The notes under the pieces are model-generated. The model was given only the letters and a program-made list of their open reading frames with translations, was not told the origin of the DNA and did no database searches. From NCBI RefSeq assembly GCF_009687865.1, contig NZ_BLAE01000053.1:20814-84813 (forward strand): DNA of 64,000 nt, given 5' to 3'. The position numbers and the translations under genes were made by a program. The DNA comes from Acrocarpospora macrocephala (GTDB lineage Bacteria > Actinomycetota > Actinomycetes > Streptosporangiales > Streptosporangiaceae). Shown here piece by piece: positions 38,541-46,831 of the stretch (positions are counted from its first letter, which is position 1; every line of letters begins with the position of its first letter).

Positions 38541-40004
38541 ATGGTGCAGAAGCCGGAGCGGCTGTTCGGGCGGTCACAAGAGTGGCAGGAGCTGGGGGAG
38601 TTCGTTGAGTCTGAGCGTGAAGGGGCGACGCTTGGCCTGGTCTACGGGCGGCGTAGGCAGGGCAAGACGCTGATGCTCGAACTACTCGCTCACGAGGTAG
38701 GCGGGTTCATGTTCGGCGCCACCGAGCAGAGCGAGCGGCAGAATCTGGCCGATCTCGGCGAGGCGTACGCGAAATTTGTTGGGCTTCGGCGGCCAGTGGC
38801 GTTCAGGTCGTGGCGAGAGGCGCTTGGCGATCTGCTGAGACTGGGGGAGAAGGGGCCGACCACGGTAGTCATCGATGAGTTCCCCTATCTGGTGGGAACG
38901 AGTCCGGGGCTGCCGTCTTATCTGCAGCAGGAGCTGAGCCCGTTGGGGTTCGCCAAGGAGCACACGCGGACCAGGCTCATTCTCTGCGGCAGTGCGTTGA
39001 CCACCATGGCGCAACTGCTGGGCGGGGGTGCGCCGTTGCGAGGGAGGGCCACGCTGGAACTGGTCGTCCGGCCGTTCGGGTTCCGGGACGCGGCCGAGTT
39101 CTGGGGGATCCGCGAGCCTGAGCTGGCATTCCGGGTCAACGCGTTGGTCGGGGGGACGCCGGCGTACCTGGAGATGTGCGGGGGCGGCCCCGCCACGCTC
39201 GACGGGTTCGACGAGTGGGTGCGGCGATGGTTGCTGAACCCGGCGACTGTCATGTTCCGTGAGGGTGGCCAGCTCCTGCGAGAGGAGCCATCGATCACCA
39301 ACCCGACCTCGTATGTGGCGGTTCTGGCGGCGTTGAGCGCCGGGAATCATCGTCGGTCGGAGATCGCGGCGGCGCTCGGGCGGCCGAGCACGTCTCTCGC
39401 GCACATCCTGTCCGGGCTGCGGGGTATTGGGCTCATCGACCAGATCGACGATGCCCTGCGCGAGAAAAGGGGCGTTTATCGCATCGCCGAGCCGGTCGTG
39501 CGGCTGCATCAGCTCCTGATCCGGCGGCATGAGCCGGAGCTGATCGCCAGGCGAGCGGAACGGGTCTGGGCGGAGAGTGCGGACACCGTCTCCGGCAAGA
39601 TCTACGGGCCGCATTTCGAGGATCTCGCGCGTGCCTGGTGCTTTGACCACGCCGACCGGGAAACGCTCGGGGGGACGGCGACTCAGGTGCGACCGGCGGA
39701 GCTGCCATGCCGGGAGCATCGGACCGGGCACGAGGTCGACGTCGTCGTGACCGAGGCGGTGTCGTTCGAGGGGGAGCGGGTGACCGCCATCGGCGAGGCC
39801 AAAGGGACCAGGACGCCCATGGACCTCCCGCACTTGCAGCGTATGGAGCACCTGCGTGGGCTGTTGCCCGACGCGAAGATCGAGGGCACGCCGAAATTGT
39901 TGCTCTTCGCGCGGGCGGGGTTCACCCGTGAGCTGCGGGACGTGGCCGCCGGGCGGTCGGATGTGGAGCTGATCGACCTGGAGCGGCTGTACTCCGGGGC
40001 GTGA
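38541..40004 (+). CDS. AAA ATPase with DUF234/PD-(D/E)XK-like C-terminus
   Basis: 487-residue ATPase of the archaeal-type/DUF234 group. Walker A GRRRQGKT (36-43), Walker B TTVVIDEFPYL (about 111-121), sensor-like LILCGSALTTM. Then a winged-helix region (RSEIAAALGRPSTSLAHILSGLRGIGLIDQ) and a C-terminal nuclease-like core: HEVDVVVTEAVSF followed by VTAIGEAKGTRT, i.e. the D...ExK pattern. Such proteins are linked with mobile or defence-like roles but have no agreed function. The stop is immediately adjacent to that of the convergent coxG-like gene (TGA-TCA). Together with the palindromic promoter and the broken VOC gene it forms what looks like a compact inserted module. Confidence 0.87.
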   Translation: MVQKPERLFGRSQEWQELGEFVESEREGATLGLVYGRRRQGKTLMLELLAHEVGGFMFGATEQSERQNLADLGEAYAKFVGLRRPVAFRSWREALGDLLRLGEKGPTTVVIDEFPYLVGTSPGLPSYLQQELSPLGFAKEHTRTRLILCGSALTTMAQLLGGGAPLRGRATLELVVRPFGFRDAAEFWGIREPELAFRVNALVGGTPAYLEMCGGGPATLDGFDEWVRRWLLNPATVMFREGGQLLREEPSITNPTSYVAVLAALSAGNHRRSEIAAALGRPSTSLAHILSGLRGIGLIDQIDDALREKRGVYRIAEPVVRLHQLLIRRHEPELIARRAERVWAESADTVSGKIYGPHFEDLARAWCFDHADRETLGGTATQVRPAELPCREHRTGHEVDVVVTEAVSFEGERVTAIGEAKGTRTPMDLPHLQRMEHLRGLLPDAKIEGTPKLLLFARAGFTRELRDVAAGRSDVELIDLERLYSGA

Positions 40005-40763
40005 TCAGTGTTGGCGGGAGCGTCTGATCAGCCAGATGACCAGGGCCAGGACGCCCAGGGCGGCCAGGGCGGGGGCGAGGCGTTTGAGGACGGGGGCGCC
40101 GGCGATTTCGAGGAGGTCGAGGGCCTCCTCGTCGGGGGTGCGGGAGGTGCGGGAGGTGCCAGCGGGGTGGGCTTCGCGGGCCAGGGTTTCCTCGGCGATG
40201 GGGGTCTGGCGCGGGGTGGGGACGGCCGTCAGGTGGCGGGCCGGCTCGTCGGATTCGGTGGGGGCGGGGGCCTGGCGGGGGATCTCGGGGGTGGGCACGG
40301 GTTCGGGGGTCGTGCCTTCCTGGAGGATGGCGGCCAGGTTGGTGGCGAAGCGGTCGATCAGGCGGGAGCCGACCTCGTTCATCACGCCGCGGCCGAACTG
40401 GGCGGGGCGGCCGGTGACGTTGAAGGAGGTCTCGACGGTGACCTTGGTGGTGTCGCCCTCGGGGACGAGGCGCGCGGCGACGGTCGCGCTGGCCGTGCCG
40501 GCGCCGCGTGCCTCCTTGCCCGAGGCCTTGAGGGTGAGCGTGTGGGCGTCCTTGTCGACGTTCTCGAAGGTCGCGGTGCCGTTGTAGGTGACCGTGATCG
40601 GGCCGACCTTGACGCGCATCTTGCCCGTCACGGTGTCGCCCTCCACGGAGTCGAGTGACGCGCCGGGAAGGCACGGGGCCACCCGCTCGGCGTCAAGCAG
40701 CACCGACCAGGCCTGCTCGACCGGGACCGGCACGGTGAACTCGTGCTCGAACCGCATCGCCAT
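40005..40763 (-). CDS. CoxG-like SRPBCC protein with C-terminal membrane anchor
   Basis: 252 residues. Residues 1-150 are an SRPBCC/CoxG domain: FEHEFTVPVPVEQAWSVLLDAERVAPCLPGA, VKVGPITVTYNGTATF, FNVTGRPAQFGRGVM. A Pro/Thr-rich linker follows, then one membrane helix (LAPALAALGVLALVIWLI) and a basic end. In CO-oxidising bacteria CoxG anchors the molybdenum enzyme to the membrane, so the helix fits. Last gene of the coxS-L-M-G-like operon, 61 bp after the FAD subunit gene. ATG preceded by GGAG with 7-bp spacing. Confidence 0.9.
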   Translation of the reverse strand: MAMRFEHEFTVPVPVEQAWSVLLDAERVAPCLPGASLDSVEGDTVTGKMRVKVGPITVTYNGTATFENVDKDAHTLTLKASGKEARGAGTASATVAARLVPEGDTTKVTVETSFNVTGRPAQFGRGVMNEVGSRLIDRFATNLAAILQEGTTPEPVPTPEIPRQAPAPTESDEPARHLTAVPTPRQTPIAEETLAREAHPAGTSRTSRTPDEEALDLLEIAGAPVLKRLAPALAALGVLALVIWLIRRSRQH

Positions 40764-40824
40764 GGCTCGACTCCGTTTCTCTCTTTTCCCTTGACACTAC
40801 GACTGGGTGAGCGCCATCCGCCAC

Positions 40825-41688
40825 TCAGGCGGCGGCTTTGCGTACCGCCCGTTCGGTGAGCACCACCGCCAGATGGCGCCGGTAGTCGGGACGGGCGTGC
40901 AGGTCGGTGGGGGGTTCGGTGTCGTTGGCCGCCGTCGAGGCGGCCTCGCGCAGCTCGCCGTTTCCGTCGGCCACCGGCACGCCGGGCAGCCGCCGTTCGA
41001 CCGAGAAGGCCCGCACCGGGGTGGAGCCCATGTTGGTCAGCGCCACCCGGCCCTCGGAGATCGTCCCATTCTCCCGCTTCACGGCCGCCGCGACACCGAC
41101 GATCGCCCAGGCCTGCGCGGTCCGGTGGAACTTCTCGTAGTGGAAGCCCCAGCCGGCCCCCAGCTTGGGGACCTTCGCGCCGAGCAGGATCTCGCCGGGA
41201 CCCAGCGCCGTCTCCAGGTAGTCGACGAAGAACTCCGACGCCGGGAGGGTCCGCGTCCCCTCCGCGGAGAGGATCGTGAACTCCATGTCCAGCGCGAGCG
41301 CCACCGCGGGCAGGTCCCCGGCCGGATCGGCGTGCGCCATCGACCCGCCGAACGTGCCGCGGTGCCGTACCGCGGGGTCGGCCACCTGGGCGGTGGCCAG
41401 CGCCACCAGCGGGCACTGCTCCTGCACGACCGCCGATTTGACCACCTCGTCGTGGGTGGTCATGGCGGCGATGAAGACGTGGTCGGCCTCGTCCCTGACG
41501 CCGCGCAGCTCGTCGATCCTGCCGAGGTCGATCAGCGCGGCCGGGTAGGCCAGCCGCAACCGCAGCAGCGGCAGCAATGACTGCCCGCCGGCCAGCAGTT
41601 TGACGTCGTCCCCTGCCGCGTTCCGCAGGATCTGGGCGGCTTCCTCCACCGTGGACGGCCGGACGTACTCGAAACTCGCCGGGATCAT
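40825..41688 (-). CDS. Molybdenum hydroxylase FAD-binding subunit (CoxM-like)
   Basis: 287-residue medium subunit that passes electrons from the iron-sulfur subunit to an acceptor. FAD-binding motifs LLAGGQSLLPLLRLRLAYPAALIDL (about 31-55) and TFGGSMAHADPAGDLPAVALAL (AHADPAGD corresponds to the second flavin motif), then a CO_deh_flav_C type C-terminal part. ATG at 41686-41688 follows GGGAGGAACCTC. The start overlaps the large-subunit stop (ATGA). FAD site and operon position make the call firm; the substrate is set by the large subunit. Confidence 0.93.
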   Translation of the reverse strand: MIPASFEYVRPSTVEEAAQILRNAAGDDVKLLAGGQSLLPLLRLRLAYPAALIDLGRIDELRGVRDEADHVFIAAMTTHDEVVKSAVVQEQCPLVALATAQVADPAVRHRGTFGGSMAHADPAGDLPAVALALDMEFTILSAEGTRTLPASEFFVDYLETALGPGEILLGAKVPKLGAGWGFHYEKFHRTAQAWAIVGVAAAVKRENGTISEGRVALTNMGSTPVRAFSVERRLPGVPVADGNGELREAASTAANDTEPPTDLHARPDYRRHLAVVLTERAVRKAAA

Positions 41689-44024
41689 GAGGTTCCTCCC
41701 TGGATCGCCCGCCACACGCGTTCCGGCGTGCACGGCATGGCCACGTCGCGGATGCCGTACGGGCTGAGCGCGTCCACGAGGGCGTTGACCACGGCCGGGG
41801 TGGACGCGATGGTGCCCGCCTCGCCGACGCCCTTCACCCCCAGCGGGTTGGAGGTGGCCGGGGTGACCGTACGGGCGGTGGTGAAGTCCGGCAGGTCGGC
41901 GGCCGACGGGATCAGGTAGTCGGCCATGGTGGTGGTGAGCAGGTTGCCGTCGGAGTCGTAGACGGCCTCCTCGTAGAGTGCCTGGGCGATGCCCTGGGCG
42001 ATGCCGCCGTGCACCTGGCCCTCCACGATCAGCGGGTTGATCACGTTGCCGATGTCGTCCACCGCCACGTACGAGCGGATCTTCGACTCGCCGGTCTCGG
42101 TGTCCACCTCGATCGCGCACAGGTGGGTGCCGTGCGGGAAGGAGAACGCCTCCGGGTCGAAGGTGCTGCCCGCGTCGAGCTGCGGCTCGAAGCCCTCCGG
42201 CAGGTCGTGCGCGGCGAAGGTGGCCAGCGCGATCTCCTGGATGGTCTTGGCGGCCTCGGTGCCGCGCACCCGGAACGCGCCGTCGGTGAACTCCAGGTCT
42301 TCTGGCGCGCATTCCAGCAGGTGTGCCGCCACCTGCTTGGCGTTCTCCTTGACCTTCTCGCAGGCCTGCAGCACGGCGATGCCGCCCACGACCAGCGAGC
42401 GGGAGCCGTAGGTGTCCATGCCGCGCGGCGAGGAGGCGGTGTCGCCGTGGAGCACGGCCACGTCGTCGAACGGCACGCCGAGCGAGTCGGCCACGATCTG
42501 CGACCAGGCCGTCTCGTGGCCCTGGCCGTGCGGGCTGGTGCCGGTGACCACCTCGACCTTGCCGGTGGGCAACATCCGGATCGTGGCGTGCTCCCAGCCG
42601 CCTGCGGCGTACCGCAGGCTGCCCAGCACCCGGGACGGGGCAAGACCGCACATCTCGGTGTACGTGGAGACGCCGATCCCCAGCTGCACCGGGTCGTTGC
42701 GGTCCCGGCGGTCGGCCTGCTCGGCGCGCAGTTTGTCGTATCCGAACAGCGCCATCGCCCGGTCGGTCGCGGCCTCGTAGTTGCCGGAGTCGTAGGTCAG
42801 GCCGCCGGCCGTCGCGTACGGGAACTCCTCGTGCTTGATCCAGTTGCGGCGCCGGATCTCCAGCGGGTCCACGCCGATCTCGTGCGCCAGTTCGTCCATG
42901 GCGCGTTCGATCGCGTACGTGGCCTCCGGCCGCCCGGCGCCCCGGTAGGCGTCAGTGGGCATTTTGGTGGTGAAGACGCCGGTGCAGGTGAAGTCGTAGG
43001 CGTCCATCTTGTACACGCCCGTGTACATGAATGCGCCGAGTAGCGGAATGCCCGGTGTGACCAGCATCAGGTAAGCGCCCATGTCGGCGAGCAGGTCCAC
43101 CTTGACGCCGCGCAGCACGCCGTCGGCCGAGGCGGCCAGGCTGATCCGCTGGATCTGGTCGCGGCCGTGGTGCACGGTGAGGTTGCCCTCCGAGCGGGAC
43201 TCGGTCCACTTGACCGGGCGGCCGAGTCGCTTGGAGATCAGCAGCGTCAGCACCTCCTCGGCGGTGACCTGCAGCTTCGAGCCGAAACCGCCGCCCACGT
43301 CCGGGGCGATCACGCGGATCTTGTGCTCGGGGATGCCCGTGGTGGCGGCCAGCATGACTCGCAGGATGTGCGGGATCTGGGTGGCGCTGTGCACGATGAA
43401 ACTGTCGCCGTCGGTCTGCGCCACCACCGCCCGCGGCTCCATCGCGGACGGGATCAGCCGCTGCTGCACGTAGGTGCGCTCGATGACCACCGGCGCGTCC
43501 CGGAACGCGGCCTCCGCGTCGCCGGTGCCGAACTTCCAGGTGAACGACTTGTTGCCGCCCTCGTGGACGGGCGTGGCCCCCTCGGCCAGCGCCTCGTTCA
43601 TGTCCAGCACGGCGGGCAGCGGCTCGTAGTCGATCTCGATCGCGTCCAGCGCGTCCGCGGCCTTGTACCGGTCGGTGGCGATCACGCAGGCCACGGCCTC
43701 ACCGACGTAGCGCACCGTGCTGGTGGCCATCGGCGGGTGGTCGGGGATCACGATGTCCTCGGTCACCGGCCAGGCGCACGGCAGGCTGCCCTGCTCGTCG
43801 CCGAAATCCTGGCCGCTGAAGACCGCGACCACGCCGGGCTGGCCCTTGGCGGCCGAGACGTCCACCCGGATGATTCGCGCGTGCGCCATCGGGCTGCGCA
43901 GGAAGGCCACGTGCAGCATGCCGGGCAGCTGGATGTTGTCGGTCCACTGGGTGCGCCCGGTGATCAGGCGCGCGTCCTCCTTGCGGCGGCGGGCCCGGCC
44001 GATCTCGGCTTCCGTCGTGCTCAT
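41685..44024 (-). CDS. Molybdopterin large subunit, form II CO-dehydrogenase-like
   Basis: 779-residue catalytic subunit with molybdenum-pterin cofactor. N-terminal IGRARRRKEDARLITGRTQWTDNI, then GDAEAAFRDAP, GGGFGSKLQ (cofactor site) and the active-site loop DAYRGAGRPEATYAIERAMDELA (about 357-378). AYRGAGR is the form II signature; true form I CO dehydrogenases have AYxCSFR. Form II enzymes act on other or unproven substrates and several are better called xanthine-dehydrogenase-family proteins. C-terminal GVKGVGEAGTIASTPAVVNALVDAL carries the conserved Glu. Coupled to both neighbours by ATGA overlaps. Confidence 0.94.
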   Translation of the reverse strand: MSTTEAEIGRARRRKEDARLITGRTQWTDNIQLPGMLHVAFLRSPMAHARIIRVDVSAAKGQPGVVAVFSGQDFGDEQGSLPCAWPVTEDIVIPDHPPMATSTVRYVGEAVACVIATDRYKAADALDAIEIDYEPLPAVLDMNEALAEGATPVHEGGNKSFTWKFGTGDAEAAFRDAPVVIERTYVQQRLIPSAMEPRAVVAQTDGDSFIVHSATQIPHILRVMLAATTGIPEHKIRVIAPDVGGGFGSKLQVTAEEVLTLLISKRLGRPVKWTESRSEGNLTVHHGRDQIQRISLAASADGVLRGVKVDLLADMGAYLMLVTPGIPLLGAFMYTGVYKMDAYDFTCTGVFTTKMPTDAYRGAGRPEATYAIERAMDELAHEIGVDPLEIRRRNWIKHEEFPYATAGGLTYDSGNYEAATDRAMALFGYDKLRAEQADRRDRNDPVQLGIGVSTYTEMCGLAPSRVLGSLRYAAGGWEHATIRMLPTGKVEVVTGTSPHGQGHETAWSQIVADSLGVPFDDVAVLHGDTASSPRGMDTYGSRSLVVGGIAVLQACEKVKENAKQVAAHLLECAPEDLEFTDGAFRVRGTEAAKTIQEIALATFAAHDLPEGFEPQLDAGSTFDPEAFSFPHGTHLCAIEVDTETGESKIRSYVAVDDIGNVINPLIVEGQVHGGIAQGIAQALYEEAVYDSDGNLLTTTMADYLIPSAADLPDFTTARTVTPATSNPLGVKGVGEAGTIASTPAVVNALVDALSPYGIRDVAMPCTPERVWRAIQGGTS

Positions 44025-44494
44025 GGCGTGGCTCCCATCTCCTGGGCGCCTTTGCGTACGGCTCTGACGATGTTGGAGTAACCCGTGCACCGGCAGAGGT
44101 TGCCCTCAAGGCCCGACCGGATCTCGTCCTCGGATGGGTCGGGATTGTCCTGGATCAGGTCGATGGAGGCCAGGATCATGCCCGGCGTGCAGTAGCCGCA
44201 CTGCAGGGCGTGCTCCTCGTGGAAGGCGCGCTGCATCGGGTGCAGGGTGCCGTGCTCGGCCAGACCCTCGATGGTGAGGATGTCGGAGCCGTCCGCCTGG
44301 ACGGCGAGCACCGAACAGCTTTTCACGCTCCGGCCGTCCATCAGGACCGTGCAGGCCCCGCAGTTGCTGGTGTCGCAGCCGATCGGGGTGCCGGTTCGCC
44401 CCAGCCGGTCTCGTAGGAAATGGACGAGGAGCAGTCGTGGCTCGACCTCTTCCTCGTATTTGGTGCCGTCGACGGTGACGGTTATCCGAGACAT
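44021..44494 (-). CDS. Molybdenum hydroxylase [2Fe-2S] subunit (CoxS-like)
   Basis: 157-residue small subunit with two iron-sulfur clusters. Plant-ferredoxin type: GCDTSNCGACTVLMDG plus a later Cys; second cluster CGYCTPGMI and CRCTGY. I start at MSRITVTVDGTKYEEE (ATG 44492-44494), 5 bp after GGAGG, rather than at the longer frame to 44560, which crosses the inverted repeat. First gene of the operon. Confidence 0.95.
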   Translation of the reverse strand: MSRITVTVDGTKYEEEVEPRLLLVHFLRDRLGRTGTPIGCDTSNCGACTVLMDGRSVKSCSVLAVQADGSDILTIEGLAEHGTLHPMQRAFHEEHALQCGYCTPGMILASIDLIQDNPDPSEDEIRSGLEGNLCRCTGYSNIVRAVRKGAQEMGATP

Positions 44495-44507
44495 ACTGCC
44501 TCCGCAC

Positions 44508-44532
44508 CACAAGTGATAAACGGACACTTGTG
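44508..44532. promoter_or_regulatory. Inverted repeat upstream of the molybdenum hydroxylase operon
   Basis: CACAAGTG (44508-44515), nine bases, CACTTGTG (44525-44532): a perfect 8-bp inverted repeat centred 26 bp before the small-subunit start. It is a good operator candidate; the regulator is unknown and not encoded next to it. Confidence 0.65.
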
Positions 44533-44592
44533 AACGTACGCCCGTGAGTGTCGCGGTCAACCCTCCATGCCGCGCTTAGCCGATCACATGAC

Positions 44593-44847
44593 TTACCGCT
44601 TACGGATGGCTTTGCTGAGAATCCCGATGAAACCGGCGAAACCCAGGCCGATCAGCAGGATGGGCACCATGAGCACGGGATCCGGGCTCGGCGGGATCAG
44701 GTAGCGGATGCCGAACCCGATGAACAGCAGGCCGCAGAGCAGGGCGAGCCAGTCGGTCCGGTGCACCCGGCGCTGCGGCTTGTCGACTTCAACCGGCTGC
44801 GGCGAGGCCCACACGTTGGTCTCCTCGCCGGGATCCTTAGGCGGCAC
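44593..44847 (-). CDS. Small membrane protein
   Basis: 84-residue protein with two hydrophobic helices (WLALLCGLLFIGFGIRYLI and VLMVPILLIGLGFAGFIGIL) and a basic end, so probably a small inner-membrane hairpin protein. Starts with GTG and overlaps the end of the upstream PspC/LiaF-like gene by 11 bp, hence coupled to it. No family recognised; it may be an accessory of the envelope-stress module. Confidence 0.75.
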   Translation of the reverse strand: MPPKDPGEETNVWASPQPVEVDKPQRRVHRTDWLALLCGLLFIGFGIRYLIPPSPDPVLMVPILLIGLGFAGFIGILSKAIRKR

Positions 44848-46717
44848 GGCGCACCTCCACGTCGCCGACCCCCGCCTTGACGTGCAGCTCGATCGTGGAG
44901 GCGTCGCCGTCGGCCGGGGGAACCTCCGGCTCCAGGACCCGGTTGACGGTCACGTCCGCGCCGTTGTCCACCTTGTGGTCGATCTTGATATCGCCGAGCC
45001 GGGTGTAGGCGAACACCTCCACCCGCGCGGTCGCCGGCAGCAACACGATCAGCTGCCCGACCGAGATGGTGGCGTCGAACCTGGTCCTGCCGCCGGGCGC
45101 CAGCTTGAGATCGCTCAGATCCAGCCGGCCCTCCCCGATGCCCACCGTGTACGTCCGGCTCGCCTGCGTGATGTCCACCGGATGCCAGTTGTAACTGCCG
45201 ACCTTCCGCGGGATGCCGCTCACACTCGATCCGGCGACCAGCACCAGCGACACGATCGTGCCCGCCGCGACCAGGGCCGCGCCCCGGCCGAACCAGGTGG
45301 CCACGAGCAGGCCCGCGCCGATCGTGACCAGAACGGCCCCGCCGACGACCGGCAGACTGATCGAACCGGTCCCGGACTGCTGGACCGCGACCATGATCCC
45401 TCCAACGATGAGAGCCAGGCAGATGGTGAGTCCGCCGATGAATGACTTGGGCCGCTTCTGCTTGACCTTCGGCGGCCTCGGCTGGACCCGCTCCGGCATT
45501 TTCGGTGCGTACGGCCCGCGCGGGGCGAACGGCTCTCCCGCGTTGTACGGCCGGGGGGTGGGTCGCGGGGCCGTCGGGGGAGCGGCTTGCGGGGTGGTCT
45601 GGGGGGCTGCCGGAGGGGCGAACGTGGCGCTGCGGGCTTCGCGCGCCAGGTCGGACAATCTCCGGTATCCGCCTGTCTGGCGTGGTGCGACGTATGGGGG
45701 CGGGGAGCCGTACGGGCCGGGCGAGGGAGGCATCGCGGGCTCCGGCATCGCGTACGGCGAGGGGGCGAACGGGCGGGCGAAGGCGCTTTCCGGGGCGCGG
45801 GTCATGCCGCGGCGGCCGGTCATGCGTTCCGGGATGGACCTGGCCATGGCCAGCAGATCGACGCCGCGCGCGTGGGCGGCCAGCAGCGCGATCGCCAGCA
45901 GCGTGCCGACCACGATGGTCCCCCGGCCGATCCCGCCGGAAGCCACATTGATGATCAGCCCAAACGCGAACACCGCCGTGAGCAGCGCGAGCACCGTCTC
46001 CGCATCGAAGATCCGCCGCGTCCACTGCTCCATGTAGCCCGGACGCCCATCGGGCTCACGCATCAACAAGAACGCCGCGATATACAGAAAAATCCCAATA
46101 CCCGACCCGAGCACCAACACCGCGAACCCGACCCGGAACAAAACCGGATCCATCCCGGAAAACCGCCCAAGCCCCGCACACACCCCCGTCAACATCCGCC
46201 CATCCCTGCTCCGCTGCAAAAACCGCGGCGCCTCCATCGCCCCACCAGCCTGTGAGATCGATTCGGTGGCGGGGTTCGCGTCAGCTTCGTGGGTGGGCCG
46301 GGAGGTCGATTTTGTGGCGGATTCGCTGGCAGGCTGCGAGGCCGATTCGGTGGTGGAGTTCGCGTCAGTTTCGTGGGTGGGCCGGGAGGTCGATTTTGTG
46401 GCGGATTCGCTGGCAGGCTGTGAGATCGATTCGGTGGCGGGGTTCGCGTCAGTTTCGTGGGTGGGCCGGGAGGTCGATTCCGTGGCGGATTCGCCGATAA
46501 GCCGCGAGACCGATTCGGTGGCGGATGTCGTGCCAGTTCCCCCGGCTGGCGGCGCGACCGAGTCCGCGGCGGAGCCCGCGATCGACTCCGTGCCGGACAC
46601 CCCCACTTCACCGACGCCGGTGTCGGTGTCAGGCGTTTCAGTGTGGGGTGTGGCGATATGTGGGGTCGCCGCGTTCGGGTCTTTTGGGTTCGGCCCGGAC
46701 GAGGGTGCTTCGGTCAT
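44837..46717 (-). CDS. PspC-domain protein with LiaF-like C-terminus
   Basis: 626 residues. Residues 1-160 are a Ser/Thr/Glu-rich, cytoplasmic low-complexity region holding 28-residue repeats (ESATKSTSRPTHETDAN type). A PspC domain follows (FLQRSRDGRMLTGVCAGLGRFSGMDP, about 168-225), then membrane helices, a Pro-rich cytoplasmic linker, more helices (about 440-510), and an external domain YTVGIGEGRLDLSDLKLAPGG with ISVGQLIVLLPATARVEVFAYTRLG, the pattern of the LiaF/toast-rack domain. It would sense or transmit envelope stress. It is divergent from a PspC-type histidine kinase and response regulator, giving a LiaFSR-like set. Followed by the overlapping small membrane protein. Confidence 0.88.
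   Translation of the reverse strand: MTEAPSSGPNPKDPNAATPHIATPHTETPDTDTGVGEVGVSGTESIAGSAADSVAPPAGGTGTTSATESVSRLIGESATESTSRPTHETDANPATESISQPASESATKSTSRPTHETDANSTTESASQPASESATKSTSRPTHEADANPATESISQAGGAMEAPRFLQRSRDGRMLTGVCAGLGRFSGMDPVLFRVGFAVLVLGSGIGIFLYIAAFLLMREPDGRPGYMEQWTRRIFDAETVLALLTAVFAFGLIINVASGGIGRGTIVVGTLLAIALLAAHARGVDLLAMARSIPERMTGRRGMTRAPESAFARPFAPSPYAMPEPAMPPSPGPYGSPPPYVAPRQTGGYRRLSDLAREARSATFAPPAAPQTTPQAAPPTAPRPTPRPYNAGEPFAPRGPYAPKMPERVQPRPPKVKQKRPKSFIGGLTICLALIVGGIMVAVQQSGTGSISLPVVGGAVLVTIGAGLLVATWFGRGAALVAAGTIVSLVLVAGSSVSGIPRKVGSYNWHPVDITQASRTYTVGIGEGRLDLSDLKLAPGGRTRFDATISVGQLIVLLPATARVEVFAYTRLGDIKIDHKVDNGADVTVNRVLEPEVPPADGDASTIELHVKAGVGDVEVRRAA
46248..46530 (-). repeat. 84-bp tandem repeats in the PspC/LiaF-like gene
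   Basis: GGTTCGCGTCAGTTTCGTGG-type units recur at 46275, 46359 and 46443, exactly 84 bp (28 codons) apart, with a decayed fourth copy after 46470. They encode the N-terminal Ser/Thr/Glu-rich repeats. Frame preservation shows they are part of the protein. Confidence 0.88.
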
Positions 46718-46831
46718 GGTCCCATCGTGGCCGTTGCGGGTGGGTTGCTGCCATCGGGGGAACCCCTGAACTCGGTCTCAGGGACGTGCCCTGATGCATA
46801 CTCTGGTGCGAGATGTGACGATGCAGAGGCG

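Noticed and set aside
38541..40004. ATPase gene considered as a transposase or integrase
   Set aside because: No DDE or tyrosine-recombinase residues; no terminal inverted repeats at both borders were found, so it is called a module, not an insertion sequence.
46248..46530. Regularly spaced repeats considered as a CRISPR array
   Set aside because: Units are contiguous 84-bp tandem repeats without unique spacers and in frame with the gene; no cas genes nearby.
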